Source of the DNA: Tanypteryx hageni
Taxonomy: Eukaryota > Arthropoda > Insecta > Odonata > Petaluridae
Length of the DNA stretch: 64,000 nucleotides
NCBI GenBank assembly: GCA_028673005.1
Contig: CM054118.1
Location: 87,972,964 to 88,036,963 of the forward strand
Direction of reading: 5' to 3'
Below are positions 24,736-36,730 of this stretch, one piece after another. Each line of letters opens with the position of its first letter. Position 1 is the first letter of the stretch. The position numbers were made by a program, and so were the translations under genes. A model generated the notes under the pieces. The model saw only the letters and a program-made list of their open reading frames with translations. It made no database searches and was not told the DNA's origin.

Positions 24736-25119
24736 CAATTGGCATCTCAATTTTTATTTAGGGAATAAAGTTCTTAAATGGCTACGGTCTGTTAATTTAG
24801 TCCGAACTTTTTTCTTACTTACCTTCACTTCTTTGTTCCAATGATAGTTGGTTATGTATGATACACTAATTAAAGACAAATTTGTTTTTATTTATACATT
24901 TATTCACTTTATTTCTGTCTAACACGTGCATGGATAATCGAGAGACAAATTTTCAAGGTTTATGCATTTCCGAATGTGCTACGGAGCTGAAATTTTTTTA
25001 GAGGTAGGATTTGTAAAAAAAAACGAAATAGGGATTATAGAAATTTTGATATTTTAATTTGTTTGGCTGTTAAACATTCTTAAAGTTTAAACAAATAGGT
25101 AAATGTTTAGGTACTAAGA

Positions 25120-25440
25120 CAGGGGTGGGCAAACTTTTTACGTGGCGGGCCGCATTAACAGTTGCAACTTCTTAGGCAGGCCGCATAAACAGATGAAAAT
25201 GCTTCGGCGGGCCACGTTAGGGTTCACATCATAAGTAATGTGAGGTAATACCAGGGATCCTGTTAGGGAAAATCAATAATAAAATATATGTTATCCCCAT
25301 AACATCACTGGAAAAGGTTTTCCGGCATTAATTTAAGCTACAAATATGAAATTATCTCTATTTTATATTACGGTTCGCTTTCATAATTGCATCACGGGCC
25401 ACATAAAATGCCCTCGCGGGCTGCAGTTTGCCCACCCCTG
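25120..25440. mobile_element. Complete hAT-type MITE with perfect 8-base TSD
   Basis: 321 bases beginning CAGGGGTGGGCAAACTTTTT and ending AGTTTGCCCACCCCTG, a near-perfect 15-base terminal inverted repeat. Flanked on both sides by TACTAAGA (25112-25119 and 25441-25448). The 8-base duplication and CAGGG start define the hAT superfamily. The GGCGGGCCGCATTAAC and GGGCCACATAAAATG segments are subterminal repeats. There is no coding sequence. Confidence 0.93.
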
Positions 25441-26103
25441 TACTAAGAGGTGAGCTAGGGAGCTGAAATTTTTACATTATTTAGAGCTTAGTCCATATGC
25501 ACAAGTAAACATTTGATAACCACCATGAAGTTGTTATATCGGCCGTTAAAAATATTTAAATTTTAAACAATTAGAAAAATATTATTTCACTTTTAGATGT
25601 GCTATAACTTTAAAATTTAGCGTAAATGTGTGGCATTAGTGCATCATAATGGAAAAATTATAATATTCTTAAAATTGCAAATTTTAGGTATTGTTTTAGT
25701 CAAATATTTTTCCATAACGAAAGAACAAAAATAGGTGCAGAGATGAAATCTTTGTAATTAAAGTAATATTTCTAATAATGAAATGTCTTTATTAAAAAAT
25801 AATTGATTTTTCAAGGTGAGAGGAAATGTTTGCAGAATGCAAGCACCAAATACTTGTTTCTACTTATCCTTCGTTCCTGTAATTGCAAATAGATCATTTA
25901 TATTTTTCAGATTCAGTAATAAAAACAATAGTTAAAATTTTAATTTTTATTAACTATTAAAAATAATTATCTTAAATCTTCTAAAATAAATGATAATATG
26001 TAAACAGTGGAGGTGCTGATTCAAAATGGCGATCACCTATGCTATAAGATCAAATGTTTTCATAAATATCAGTGCTTTTAATCTGTTATTTAAGGGTCAC
26101 ATT

Positions 26104-26190
26104 TTATTCGGCGTATAAGTCGACCTTAAGTTTTCGGAATTTTTTTTTTGAGCTTCAAAGGTCAACTTATACGTCAGCATATATGGTAAC
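26104..26190. mobile_element. Short inverted-repeat element, TACCGTATT group
   Basis: CGGCGTATAAGTCGACCTTA at the left and GGTCAACTTATACGTC...ATGGTA at the right form a hairpin of about 30-base arms around a T run. It carries the AAGTCGACC sub-terminus of the family and stops about 70 bases before the exon at 26259. Confidence 0.6.
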
Positions 26191-26258
26191 TATGATTTAG
26201 GTTCTTTAGCTGGGCAAAGTTAACTTCAGCCAAATAATTATATTTAAAGGTTTTCAAG

Positions 26259-26419
26259 CGCTTATCATATCCATTGTCTTGGATGGAAGGATTTGGCAGT
26301 GAGAAGGATGTGTCTAAGGACCTTTCAAGTGGAGGAGGCCCACCAAATTCGGCACCACCCCAGTCACTTTCCAATCAGCAGCAACAACATTCCTCGGTTT
26401 TCTCAAAAGTTTTTTCTAG
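26259..26419 (+). CDS. OXR1 (mtd): OXR1 exon: short Ser/Gln linker
   Basis: Donor AG|GTAAGC at 26420 is strong. The acceptor is my best choice: TTTTCAAG ending 26258, which gives RLSYPLSWMEGFGSEKDVSK and then DLSSGGGPPNSAPPQSLSNQ QQQHSSVFSKVFS, entering in phase 0 as required and leaving AG for the next exon. An alternative AG at 26288-26289 would switch to a less plausible frame. The polyglutamine-serine composition fits the disordered linker of this gene. The exon is short (53 codons) and close to a repeat, so it may be alternatively used; start uncertain, end reliable. Confidence 0.65.
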
Positions 26420-28068
26420 GTAAGCCCTAAACTAATTATCTGGAGGCAAAATTTTGGCTAAAGCTTTTGATTTCAAATGCTGTGTATATAAGGCCATGGC
26501 TTGTTTAAGGATGCTCTAATCTTGAAGCGATGGCTGACACAGCATATGCATCAGCAGTGATATTCTCTAGCTGATAGAGCTACTGCATCACAAACCATTT
26601 AATTGATTAAAATTCATCTTGTTAGAATGAGGATTCAGACCCTTTTGACTTATTTAATACTCATTTCTATAATGTAATCTTGGAGATTCTAATCAGAGAA
26701 GCAAATACTTATTACCATAATCGCATGGAAACCCACGAGCAACTATCATCAGCTCCAAAGCATTAAATCACAAAAGAATAGGAGGCAAAAATTTTACTTA
26801 TGTTTCGAACATATTATGCCGGACATTATTTAAGGTATTGGTCAAAGAATGAATTTGACTGTTTGAAGCATCCTTGGTAAAGTTAAATTGAGACAAATCT
26901 GCCACATGGGCTCACCTGGTCGCTTCAGCCCCAGGTCCCAACTTTCCTCTCGACATTCCTTTGGTGGATTTAGTTATATCAACTACCGTTATCCAGTTAT
27001 TGGTATGCGCACATTCCTAACTGACACAATCACCATTCACTTCCTACCATGATGCATACACATTTACCTTCCCTACTGTGAGGGAGGGAAAAGAGTTTTA
27101 TATTAGATAGAGAGATTCTTCCCTCGTCAGAATTTATTCTTTCAGTGTTTAGAGAAAGATAGAGATTATCTTTTTCCCTTACACTTTGCAGAGCCTCTTT
27201 ATTCTCTGAAATACATCATTCATCAAACAATATCTCTAGTATAATTGACAAAATATGCATTCATAACTTTAACATTATTTGATGTGAAACATGGCATTTT
27301 ATAAGATATGAAATGTATATTAATTTATTATTTATTTATATTACATAGAAAATATTTTAAACTTTTGGAAAAAGTGAGTCCAGATAAATTTGTTATAAGG
27401 GAAGGATTGTTAAGTTAGCTATTGCAATGATAATCCAGTGTTAATTTAGAGTTAATTGTTTCATCGAGAAGAAAGTTTGTGTTTTAGATAAATTTGAATA
27501 GCATTACATTTTCTTAGCCCAGCTGAATATTAATTAGTTTTGAGTTACATTTTAATGTTTATAAAAAGATGAAAGTATGCACTTAAGAGCATTGGTTCTC
27601 ACTTTATGATTTGGTCACATTCTCTTTTTGAGTACAATAGGCTAATGCAAGTAATTTTATCCATCAGTTATAATCATTTAATGTTCAATTGCCTCTCAAG
27701 AGTCAAATGATTTATTTCCTTAGTTTTAATCACAGTTTTTCTTCTATTTTTAACTTGGTCTGCATCGCAGAGCTGAATGTTGTAGTTATTTGGCTCCAAA
27801 AAAAGTAAATTGTGATTTAGTGGATAAATGCAGGCATGTGTGTGTTTGTGGAGGAAAAAATATAAAATTTATTCAGAAATGCTGTATTACAAATTGTGTT
27901 ATTTGAAAGGTGAATTAATGTGCTGTATATGATAGCATATTTCACTAAACTTTGTGTAAGTTTAATTTCCTTGATTCTTTTTGTCCAACCCACTCAGCAT
28001 TGGTTACGCATCACCCTATAAGCAGCTATATTGCTCTTGTTCTGTTTACTAACTGCCTTTTGCCCCAG
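26420..28068 (+). other. Intron 6 (about 1.65 kb)
   Basis: AT-rich intron ending in a long pyrimidine tract and TTTTGCCCCAG. No repeat or second exon seen. Confidence 0.8.
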
Positions 28069-28314
28069 TTCCCCCATGAATCTTGTGGAACTGGGAAGTG
28101 GGCTTCTCTTTGGGGGATCTGAGGATTCAGGGACCTCGTTAGGGGTTCCCTCTCCAGGACCCCTTCCAACAGCTCCCTCTCCCAACCCGTCATCATCTTT
28201 GCCAAGGACGCCACGACCCCCACTGCCCCCCAGCATGCAGGCTGATCTGCATTCTAGGGCAGTTGGGGAGGTGGCGGGGGAGAGATCTTCTACTCCGCCA
28301 CTGCAGTTGTCAGG
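28069..28314 (+). CDS. OXR1 (mtd): OXR1 exon: proline-rich linker
   Basis: Excellent acceptor (GCCTTTTGCCCCAG, ending 28068) and donor (GTGAGT at 28315). AG from the previous exon plus T makes Ser, and the frame reads SSPMNLVELGSGLLFGGSED, SGTSLGVPSPGPLPTAPSPN, PSSSLPRTPRPPLPPSMQAD and a tail ending STPPLQLSG. Enters and leaves in phase 2, so it is skippable in frame (246 nt). The PxxP-rich run LPRTPRPPLPP could bind SH3-type partners; that is inference. No known fold. Markedly GC-rich against the introns. Confidence 0.85.
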
Positions 28315-28603
28315 GTGAGTAACTAATGGCCGGATCATTTAATGGACCATAGACATGAAGAACCACGCTTGGAGAAAATTGACACCTCACTGGCTTTTTA
28401 CATTAATTGAATATCTGTTTATTCATATGGCACAAAATTCTGTTTGTTTGTGAGAGTATGTTATTGTTCATATTTGTTATTAACTATGCAACTTAAATAT
28501 TTTTATAAAAACTGTTGAATTGTTATAGAGCATGAATGTTGATTTCCAAACCAAGGTTTCAAATCTTCAGCTTAAATGATTCCTGAGAGTACGGTATTAG
28601 TCC

Positions 28604-28605
<2 letters not shown>

Positions 28606-28665
<60 letters not shown>

Positions 28666-28684
28666 CTTAAATATAGTCACCCCC

Positions 28685-28761
<77 letters not shown>
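28606..28761. repeat. Duplicated (AT)n arrays
   Basis: Two AT dinucleotide arrays, 28606-28663 and 28687-28761, each followed by the same stretch AGTCCTTAAATATAGTCACC plus a C run. The array and its flank have been duplicated as one unit inside the transposon terminus. Confidence 0.9.
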
Positions 28762-28764
<3 letters not shown>

Positions 28765-28869
28765 CTTAAATATAGTCACCCCCCCCTATTTCTGAAGCCT
28801 CAGTTTGGAAAAAAGTTAGAACCCCTTTACAGACCTCACTTTTTAGCCTACTTTCCAGAATAGAAATAG

Positions 28870-29445
28870 ACTTATAGTTTTGTCATTGTGTCTGTCTGTC
28901 CACCCCCCCTATTAACTTTTGAACCAATAGGCCGATTTTCATGAAACTTGGTGAAAATCTCTTGCTGCGTGGGCCAAGCTCCCGAGGATAGTTTTTGTTG
29001 CTATGATTGAAGTCCTGGGTTCGATTTCAGGAACTGTCCTTCCCATTCGATTTACATGGAAAATCTGAAATCCATCGTGCAGGGTAATTTTCTCTTGCTC
29101 ATTAAAATATCTTAGAATTATTATATCGGAGCAAGTTTTGTACTATTCTCTGAGGAAAGGAATGAAGATTCTAATTTTTATCGTAGAATTTTGCTTATTG
29201 ATTGTATTTCTTAGAATTTCGTGTAAATACTGGCGATTTTGCAGTTTTTATCACTCATTACGAGTGTTGCCATAGCAACAACTATTTTTGGACTCAGATT
29301 CAGTATATTCTAATGCATACACGAATTATTTTTGCCACAAATATGCGTGATCAATTTAATATTCCGTTCGAATGTATTTGTAGTATTTTATAACACTAAA
29401 TTATGAAATTTGGGAAAGTGGGCATCATAAGTTCTGTTTGGATCA
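28870..29445 (+). repeat. Dispersed repeat R2, copy
   Basis: Begins with TGTCTGTCTGTCCACC, then TTTTGAACCAATAGGCCGAT and TTTCATGAAACTTGG, a GGGTTCGATTTCAGGA box, CCCATTCGATTTACATGG and a long AT-rich tail with TTCGTGTAAATACTGGC. These segments line up in the same order with 5868-6562 at roughly 80 percent by eye. It lies within the 28590-30301 transposon and so is its interior. Confidence 0.75.
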
Positions 29446-30330
29446 TCTTGTAATATTCTAAAGAACGAGTTTTAATATGTATGAGCAATTTCTTTACAGC
29501 TATCAATTTACAATGAAACGGTGACATCACGTTTTGCAGGCGTAATTTAAATATGTATCAAGTGTTACTGAACTAAATTCGAAAATTTTGATTTATGAAT
29601 GTTATTTAAATTCCATTTCTATTATTCAGATGCCATTGACAATGGCTACTTGAAACATGCCTGTATAAAAAAGTAATTATCACCAGATTTCCAGTTAACA
29701 TTCTTTTCATAATTTATTTTACCCATATTTTTGTTACTCCCGATATTTATGCCTCAGAATATCACCTCAAGGAATACATTCTGTAGATAGTAGAAACACC
29801 TTGATTTGATTTAAGTAATACTTTTATAATGTGTTGCATTATATACATCAACAGCTACACAAACTGGACAGTCTGATCAACTGACAGAATTGCCTACAGC
29901 CCTATGGATCACTATGGATTGCCGAGTAATGAAGATAATTTCTTTTGTCATAGTGACATTTTCTCTAAAATAATGATAGGTGGCACCACTGCATATCAAT
30001 ATCTGCATATTTGTGACTTAGGGAAGGGATGAAGTTGGCCAATCAACGCTTTCAAAGCGAAAACTTATGCAATTCCCGCTATTATGAAAATACGAACGTT
30101 AAGGCAAGGATACCAACGAGTGAACAAAAAGAATTGAGTTACTGAGGCATATGTATCAAGAACTTCTCTGTAAAACAATCAAATCAAGTGAGGCATTAAT
30201 TGTTACCTATACTTACTGCCGGCGGTGATATTTTCGCTTGCTAATTTTTGTAGTAATATTTTGGCCAATAAGGGGGGGACTATATTCGGACTAATACGGT
30301 ATATTTATTCATCATGCAGGAAAAAGTAAG

Positions 30331-30811
30331 GTATTTACTGTATTAACTAGCGTTATAAGCCACGCTTTTTTCCCAAATTTTCCATCTCCAGAATTGGAAT
30401 GCCGATTATTTGCAAGGAAAAAAATCAGAAAAATGCAAAAATGTGAGATAATCATTAAAATTCACTAGGATTTTGCTAAATTACTGGGTGATTGCTTGTG
30501 TTTCTTTCAGTTTGAAAATCGTTGCGATTTTTCGTCGCTTTCCATGTTTGGGAGAAAAACTTTGCATTCCAAAATTTTGGAAATGATTGGTTAAAAATAA
30601 TTCACTGAAATACTTGAATATTATAAATATTAACAATATTTATTGATACTTATGTATAGTTAATTGTACATATGTATGAGTGGTTTTTAGTTAGCCAGAA
30701 TGTTGTACGCCTTGTCATGAGATTTGAAGTGAAGCTTATATTCAGGAACTTTTTTCCCCTAGATTGAGTCTCAAAAAACAAAGGTGTGGCTTATATGCGA
30801 GAAAGTACACT
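30331..30811. mobile_element. TACCGTATT-family element, 481 bases
   Basis: GTATTTACTGTATTAACTAG followed by CGTTATAAGCCACGCTTTTT at the left; AAGGTGTGGCTTATATGCGA and GAAAGTACACTA at the right, an imperfect inverted repeat. Inserted 30 bases after the end of the preceding relative. Confidence 0.6.
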
Positions 30812-31613
30812 ATTTAATTTGTATTTATGTTGCTTTCTTAAGTAATTTATAATTCATTGTAATTTTTTACTGTTTTTGTTGTATTTTTTCTTTAAATCAA
30901 TAGTCATACTTATAAATTGTGTTTCTCTATTTTAGTAATGACCATTTTTGTTCTTTTTGGCTTTTTGTCTATTTTTAGCTTTTGTATTATTTTGTCTCAA
31001 TTTTTACATTTTTGTGATAAACTTTTTAATTGCTTTTGAGTGTAGTTGATGTTTTGTGTGCTATTGACAATTCATTTAGTTTGATCTATGAAATAGTATT
31101 GTATGTGTAAGCACATTACAGTCCACTGAAGTAAAATTGGCTATCACGCTTGGCTTAAATTGGAAAAAAAATCAATTGTCATACCAAGGATGCAGTTCAA
31201 ATAATGAATACAATAAAAACAAATGAGTGGGAAGAATTGCAGAGCAAATTACATAAGGCCCTTTTTTCTTATTTTTTTATTATGACATCATCATATGATT
31301 ACATCTTTGGTTGAGATCGATGACCTCAGAATATAGTCTATAAATTCCCTTTAAAAGCATTATATCAGTGTTATTTAATAATGTTTCCCATTTCAAAGTA
31401 ATGAACTCATTGCTATGACAGTTTTATTTCCAACTGTTAAATATCAGATAATGTTCCATCTTTTATTGCATTTAAAACAATAGTTCCTTCTCATTCAACA
31501 TGGATTTAAAAAATATATAATTCTCAGTCTTTCAGTTAAAGAACTGTTCATGTCCCAAGCTCTTATCTTAATTTTAAATAATTTAAAAATGCAACTTTAT
31601 AATGCTCTGCACC

Positions 31614-32249
31614 TACCGTATTTACTTGAATCCATGACAAGGTTTTTTCCATATTTCAGCTAGCGAAAATCGGGGGTCATCTTAAATTCGAGTATGAAGT
31701 CGTATACTGTCGATAGATAGATAAATGTCTTTATTCAGGCGAAATTTAGACCATAAGGTCCACTCTTACATTTAATCCCAATACATCACGACCAATTGAT
31801 TGCTTGTCAAATTTTCGCGCTTCAATTCATGGCATGCCAATTCATCACAAGGCAAAGAGGTTGCGTGTCAGTTCATTGATAGACAAATTCGTCGTGAGAC
31901 AAATTGGAAGATGAGACACCATGACTGATGTACGACAGGTGGATATACTTGCTGGGTTGAACTGACTGCTACTAGTTGTCATAGAACCATAGGAAGTATG
32001 GTCATGCATTTAATTGATATTTTTTTAAACAAATGAAAGAAGATAAAATAATTTTATCTACTGAAATTTTTCATTGCAAACTTACGATCCAGAATTAAAT
32101 TAATGAATAAACTAATATACCTACATTGAATACATTTGTTCGAAATATACACCATATACAGTAAGTGAGAAATTAGCTCATAATATCTTTTTTCTGTTTT
32201 GACAGTCTGCTTAGATTCAGGGTCATCTTGGATTCGGGTAAATGCGATA
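31614..32249. mobile_element. TACCGTATT-family element carrying a retroelement tail
   Basis: TACCGTATTTACTTGAATCC at the left and GGATTCGGGTAAATGCGATA at the right are inverted complements. Starting at 31712, GATAGATAGATAAATGTCTT TATTCAGGCGAAATTTAG looks like the reversed 3' end of a non-LTR retroelement with a short tetranucleotide tail, inserted into it. The element is about 640 bases and non-coding. Confidence 0.6.
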
Positions 32250-32548
32250 TGTCATGCTTTTCTTATGGGGGTATAATTGAAACAAAAGGATAGGAAACAA
32301 ACGTTGATTACTCCTTAGCAGCTCATTCTAAATACACCAAATTTGTACTATATTTTACTATATTTACCTCTGTATTCTGAAAATTTGGTTTCTCCAAGTT
32401 GCAGGATTCCAGAGTTATTGCCTGAACAGACGGACAAACCAAATACAAGCAAAAGTAAATATTGACCCCAAAAAGCAGTGTATGATAAAAAGCCAAAGAT
32501 CATATAATCATAAAAAAATCAGATTTAAAAATTTATTTTCCTATCTTA

Positions 32549-33656
32549 CAAGGGAAGCCCCCAAGGTGTGACACTTGCATCGGATTGAGACTTTGCAGAA
32601 TGAAAGTATATGCAAAATAGTGGACTCCTATTTATGCCTAGGTGTCAACTTGAGGTCGTTTATGAGAAAATGCCCTTTGAAAATTGCGATCTGAGAGTCA
32701 ATGAAATAATAACGGTAAAAGTCCTTTGTTAATTATCCAAGAGCGTTGGTGTAGGGGAAATGAGCTAGATTTCAAATATTTTTGCCGGGGTTCGATTCCT
32801 GAAGGGACCAAAATTTTTTCCTCTTGATTTTTTTATTTTATTGCAATTTCCAGCATATCATCAATAAAACTTGCGCAGCATTTTAAAAAAATGTATTCCT
32901 TGCATTATAACTACTAGTTTCTTCAGCGTAATTCTTCACGAACATAATTTTACGGATCACTACCCATTCGCTTTATAATCATGATCAATACAAGAAGAGA
33001 GTTGAAAGGAGGAATACAGTACAATGCATCGAAATAACTCAACAATATTGTGACATAATGACAATTATAATTATAATGACAATAATTGACACCAGCGACC
33101 GATTTATCATAATGAACAATACATGACAAGATTTGAAAAGAGGAATATAGAACAATGCATCGAAATAACTCGACAATATTTTGACAATGACAATTATAAT
33201 TATAGTGACAATAATGGACACCAGCAACTAATAACGAATCCCTTTAACAACAACACCATAACTTTAATAAAACATTATAAAATGACTAGAAGCTGAAGAA
33301 ACTAGTAGTTATAATGCATGGAATAAATTTTATAGTAAGTTTTATCGACGATATGCTGGAAATTGCGGGGAAAAAAATCAAGAGGAAAAAATTTTGGTCC
33401 CTTTGAGAATCAAACTACTGCAAAAATATTTGAAATCTAGCTCGTTTCCCCTATACCAAAGCTCTTAGCTAATTATTAAAGGACTTTTACCGTTATTATT
33501 TCGTTGACTCTCAGATCGTGATTTTCAAAGGGCATTATCTCGTAAATGACGTCGAGTTGACACCTAAGTAGAAATATGAGTCCACTATTTTGCATATACT
33601 TTAATTCTGCAAAGTCTCAATCTGATGCGAGTGTCACACCTTGTGGGCTTCCCTTG
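32549..33656. mobile_element. 1.1 kb foldback element, Harbinger-like TTA target duplication
   Basis: Arms of about 375 bases (32549-32925 and 33285-33656) are inverted complements at high identity: the left starts CAAGGGAAGCCCCCAAGGTG and the right ends CACCTTGTGGGCTTCCCTTG. TTA flanks both ends (32546-32548, 33657-33659), the 3-base TWA duplication of PIF/Harbinger elements. Each arm carries a tRNA box-B-like GGGTTCGATTCC or its decayed partner. The centre holds two direct copies of a roughly 120-base unit with AATGCATCGAAATAACTC. There is no transposase. A single strand would fold into a very long hairpin. Confidence 0.85.
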
Positions 33657-35324
33657 TTAGTAGAAGACACAGTTCAAAGTGCAGATAATGGATTTGTTTG
33701 GTTTCTTATTTTACCATTTATTATCTTCAATTTGATGCCCTTCAAAAGAATTGTTTTTGCTCCAAAATGTTTTACAGTTTCAATGTTCATAGTTAGTCAA
33801 AAATGATGTGTCATAGGATTGGACTTACATAGATGCCTTTGGTATTTGATATGGGCTAAGTAGGAACAAACAGGATTTCTGAATCGCCTGTGCTATTTAG
33901 AGGGTATCTTTTGGAAAAGGGGTGGGGGCATCATGTCAATTGATTTATCCCCAAATGTGGTTTTTATTATATGAAATAAACGTGCAAGGAAAATGTGAAC
34001 TTTTCAGGATTTATTTTTATTACATTAGTATGGTGTAGGCATCTCTCAGTGCAATGGCGTATGTTGAGTAGAGAAGTGTAATATTGAAAAACTTATGTCA
34101 AAATTTACTATATTTCATATTTTTTAACATTCAGAGGATTGTATCTCTATATAAATTATTTCTATTAACCCAATTTCATGTGTTTATTGATCAATAAATG
34201 GTATTTATTTGTGCATGTCATGTATTGCTAATAATTTTGAGGTGTTATAATTGATAAATTTTAGTATTTATAATTATATTAGTGCTTCATGTGATGCTTA
34301 ATGAAAGTCTTGTATGTTTTTCTTATCATGCTCATCATTTATAATATTTTTAAGTAACAATGCATTTAATATGAAATCTTGATGTCATTTTCTGTAGCTC
34401 CTTTTCATAATTTTCAGTATTATAGCTTGGATGTCAAACTTAAATGGAAACCAGTTATAATTGTCTACTCTATTGTATTTATAATCTTGGAATGTTGTTA
34501 TAATAAAATTAACCTCAGGAGAAATGCAGTGCAAACTGTGACTTTTTGCTGTTTTATAAACAACCTTGATTGCATGTGATTCTTACTTGGTATTTATGTA
34601 TTGCACTCCTTATTTGAGTTAGTTAATTTTATTGTCTTTGGAGAAATATCTGCATATGCAATTCCATTATGTAGCTATTGTTGTTTTAAATTTGTATAGA
34701 TTTTTTCGTCTTTGCTGCACCTTTGTCTGTTATGTACATTTGTAGACTAGAAGGTGTTTTAAAATGTTTGTTAATTTTAATTAATTTGAAATTATTAGGC
34801 ATTTTAAAAATATAAATTTATTTGATTGATTGATTATAATCCTGTTTTCCTGGAGTGTAAATTTTATAATTACTAATAATATGTATTGAGTTGGCCAAAA
34901 CATCGGTGCATATTTTTCAATAAAACAAAATGTTTAAAATCCATATTTAACCCATAGAATGCCACAGTCATTCAGAATGATGAGCGAAAAATCTGCTATA
35001 ATTGCCAGCATCACTCATAGTTTTTCTAGTGAATTCTATTATAAAACTCATTTAACACACGTTTTATGTTCATGCTACTTTTTCTGCTGACTATAATGCT
35101 CTTTTCCAATATCTCAAACATAAATATTGATTTAAATGCTTCTCCCACAGCCAGATTTAATTTGGGACATTTGAATATGTGCTTAAATAAATAAAATAAA
35201 TTCGCATATCTCTGGAACCTATTAGAGAGAAAACATCTATATATAATGTGTCGAATGTGCATCTGAGGCAAGGTCATTTGAATGACACCTTTTGAATAGC
35301 AATTTGAATCATCATAAACGAGGA

Positions 35325-35400
35325 GTCCGGGTGGCATAGTGAGTAACGCGTTGGTTCGCGAATATTAAGTCCTGGGTTCAATCCCAGTTGGGTCACTTTT
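35325..35400 (+). mobile_element. tRNA-derived SINE head
   Basis: GAGGAGTCCGGGTGGCATAG TGAGTAACGCG contains a box-A-like TGGCATAGTGAG, and CCTGGGTTCAATCCCAGTTG contains box B GGTTCAATCC with the T-arm pairing intact. Anticodon arm and acceptor stem do not pair well, and an AT-rich tail follows, so this is a SINE and not a tRNA gene. Confidence 0.65.
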
Positions 35401-36394
35401 TTATTCAATTTTATATTTCATTTCTTAATTTGATTAATGATTTTGATTTGTATATGGCCATCGAGTCATCTTTTGTTAACTAAAATTTTAAATAAAAGTA
35501 AATTCTTACATTTTCTTTTATCCTGTAATATATGAATTATAAAAGCAAAGTATACTATTCTATTTTTTTAAAGTTGCGTAGCAATGGGTAAGCTACTAGT
35601 TCAAATAAAAAGTAGAGTTCTTTTCTTTTGAAATATTTGTAAACTGACATACATGTGGCCACATCATGGAAAGAAATGAAAGGCATGTTTATTTCTTGAG
35701 TAAGTAGAGAAAGATTAGCATTCTCATGGGCACTACATCTGTTTACTCTCTGCTGGAATGCTGTCAATATTTAGGTCACCCATCTTATGTTTGGATGGGC
35801 TATGGATGTGAGTCATTCTTCTGAGTTGAACCACCCCTTAGGCAGCAGTTTCAAAAGTATAATATCCAAGGAATTGTGTACATTTTCCATATTTTTATTA
35901 TCACTCATTCCTTTCTTCATGCTCTTTCAAATGGTGAATATAATATCAGTATGTACATATTTGCACTTAATGCTTCAAAAACAGTGTTCAAAGAAAGAAC
36001 TATAAAAAATATCTCTGCATTTAATTGTTTTTCTTACATACATACAGTACTTGTTTTTTTGACAAACAATAGGCAAATATGTTACTACTACTAAAAATTT
36101 CATTTGCATATGATGCATGCTTTCATATTTGTAACTATTGTAAATGCACCCTGGATTTTTTAATTCAAATCACTTGGCACATTTCAAATATTTCTTTGTC
36201 ATTTGTCTTGGCACTCAAAATGGTTAAAATATTTGTTCTATTATATTGTTTTCTCTCTGTTTGATAACCTTTTCTCGAGTAGTAGGTTGTTTATTGATAA
36301 CAATTTGAGGTTTTTGGGAAAAAATTCTTTTATGTGGTTTTCAACATCCTTAAATCATTGGAAGTTCTTGCCAATGAGAGAGTTTTGAAGGGAC

Positions 36395-36730
36395 CTGAAC
36401 AGATGATAGTCTGATGGGCAATGTCAGGAGAATAATTTTTGCTTGGTGCTTATTGCCACATGTAGTCACATGCTGTCATGATGAAAAACTACCTGTTTCC
36501 TATTCGCCAGAGCTGGATCTTTCCGGCCAATTGCCTGCTTCAGCATCTTCAGTTGTGTGCAATACTTCTCTGTATTGATGGTTTTGTTGGAGGATCCCTT
36601 TGAAATCCCACCCAATGCAGAGCATCATCTGTTTTGGGTGGAATCCTGGCTTTGCAGAGAGAAGGGAGGCCTCTCCCCGTAGTGATCACTCGTTTTCTCT
36701 CCAAATTGTTGTCAAGTGCCCATTTTTCAT
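36395..36730 (-). pseudogene. mariner transposase remnant
   Basis: Reverse translation across frameshifts gives HPKQMMLCIGWDFKGIL, then a block like KTINTEKYCTQLKMLKQAIG, DPALANRKQVVF and HHDS. This is the mariner order: the K-V-M-L-C-x-W-W-D-x-K-G strand with the first catalytic Asp, INSxxYCxQL, and the HxD of the second catalytic site. Both aspartates are still visible, but several frameshifts and a stop after the HHDS motif make it dead. Confidence 0.75.

Larger units (their letters stand above)
22964..26258 (+). other. Intron 5 (about 3.3 kb)
   Basis: AT-rich. Contains a TACCGTATT-type end (CTCGAATATATACAGTA near 23868-23885), an (AT)n tract with ACAC tail (24002-24037), a Tigger-like terminus (24687-24730), a complete hAT MITE (25120-25440) and a small inverted-repeat element ending about 70 bases before the next exon (26104-26190). 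Confidence 0.75.
28590..30301. mobile_element. 1.7 kb TACCGTATT-family element
   Basis: Left end TACGGTATTAGTCCGAATAT and right end ATATTCGGACTAATACGGTA are inverted complements; the right end is preceded by GGGGGGGACT and the left by its complement-like AGTCACCCCCC. The interior from 28870 to about 29445 is the R2 repeat found also at 5868 and 6925. The left terminus has been stretched by two (AT)n arrays. No intact coding sequence. Confidence 0.75.

Noticed and set aside
28576..28863. Tyr-Ile repeat ORFs on both strands
   Set aside because: Translation of AT microsatellites.
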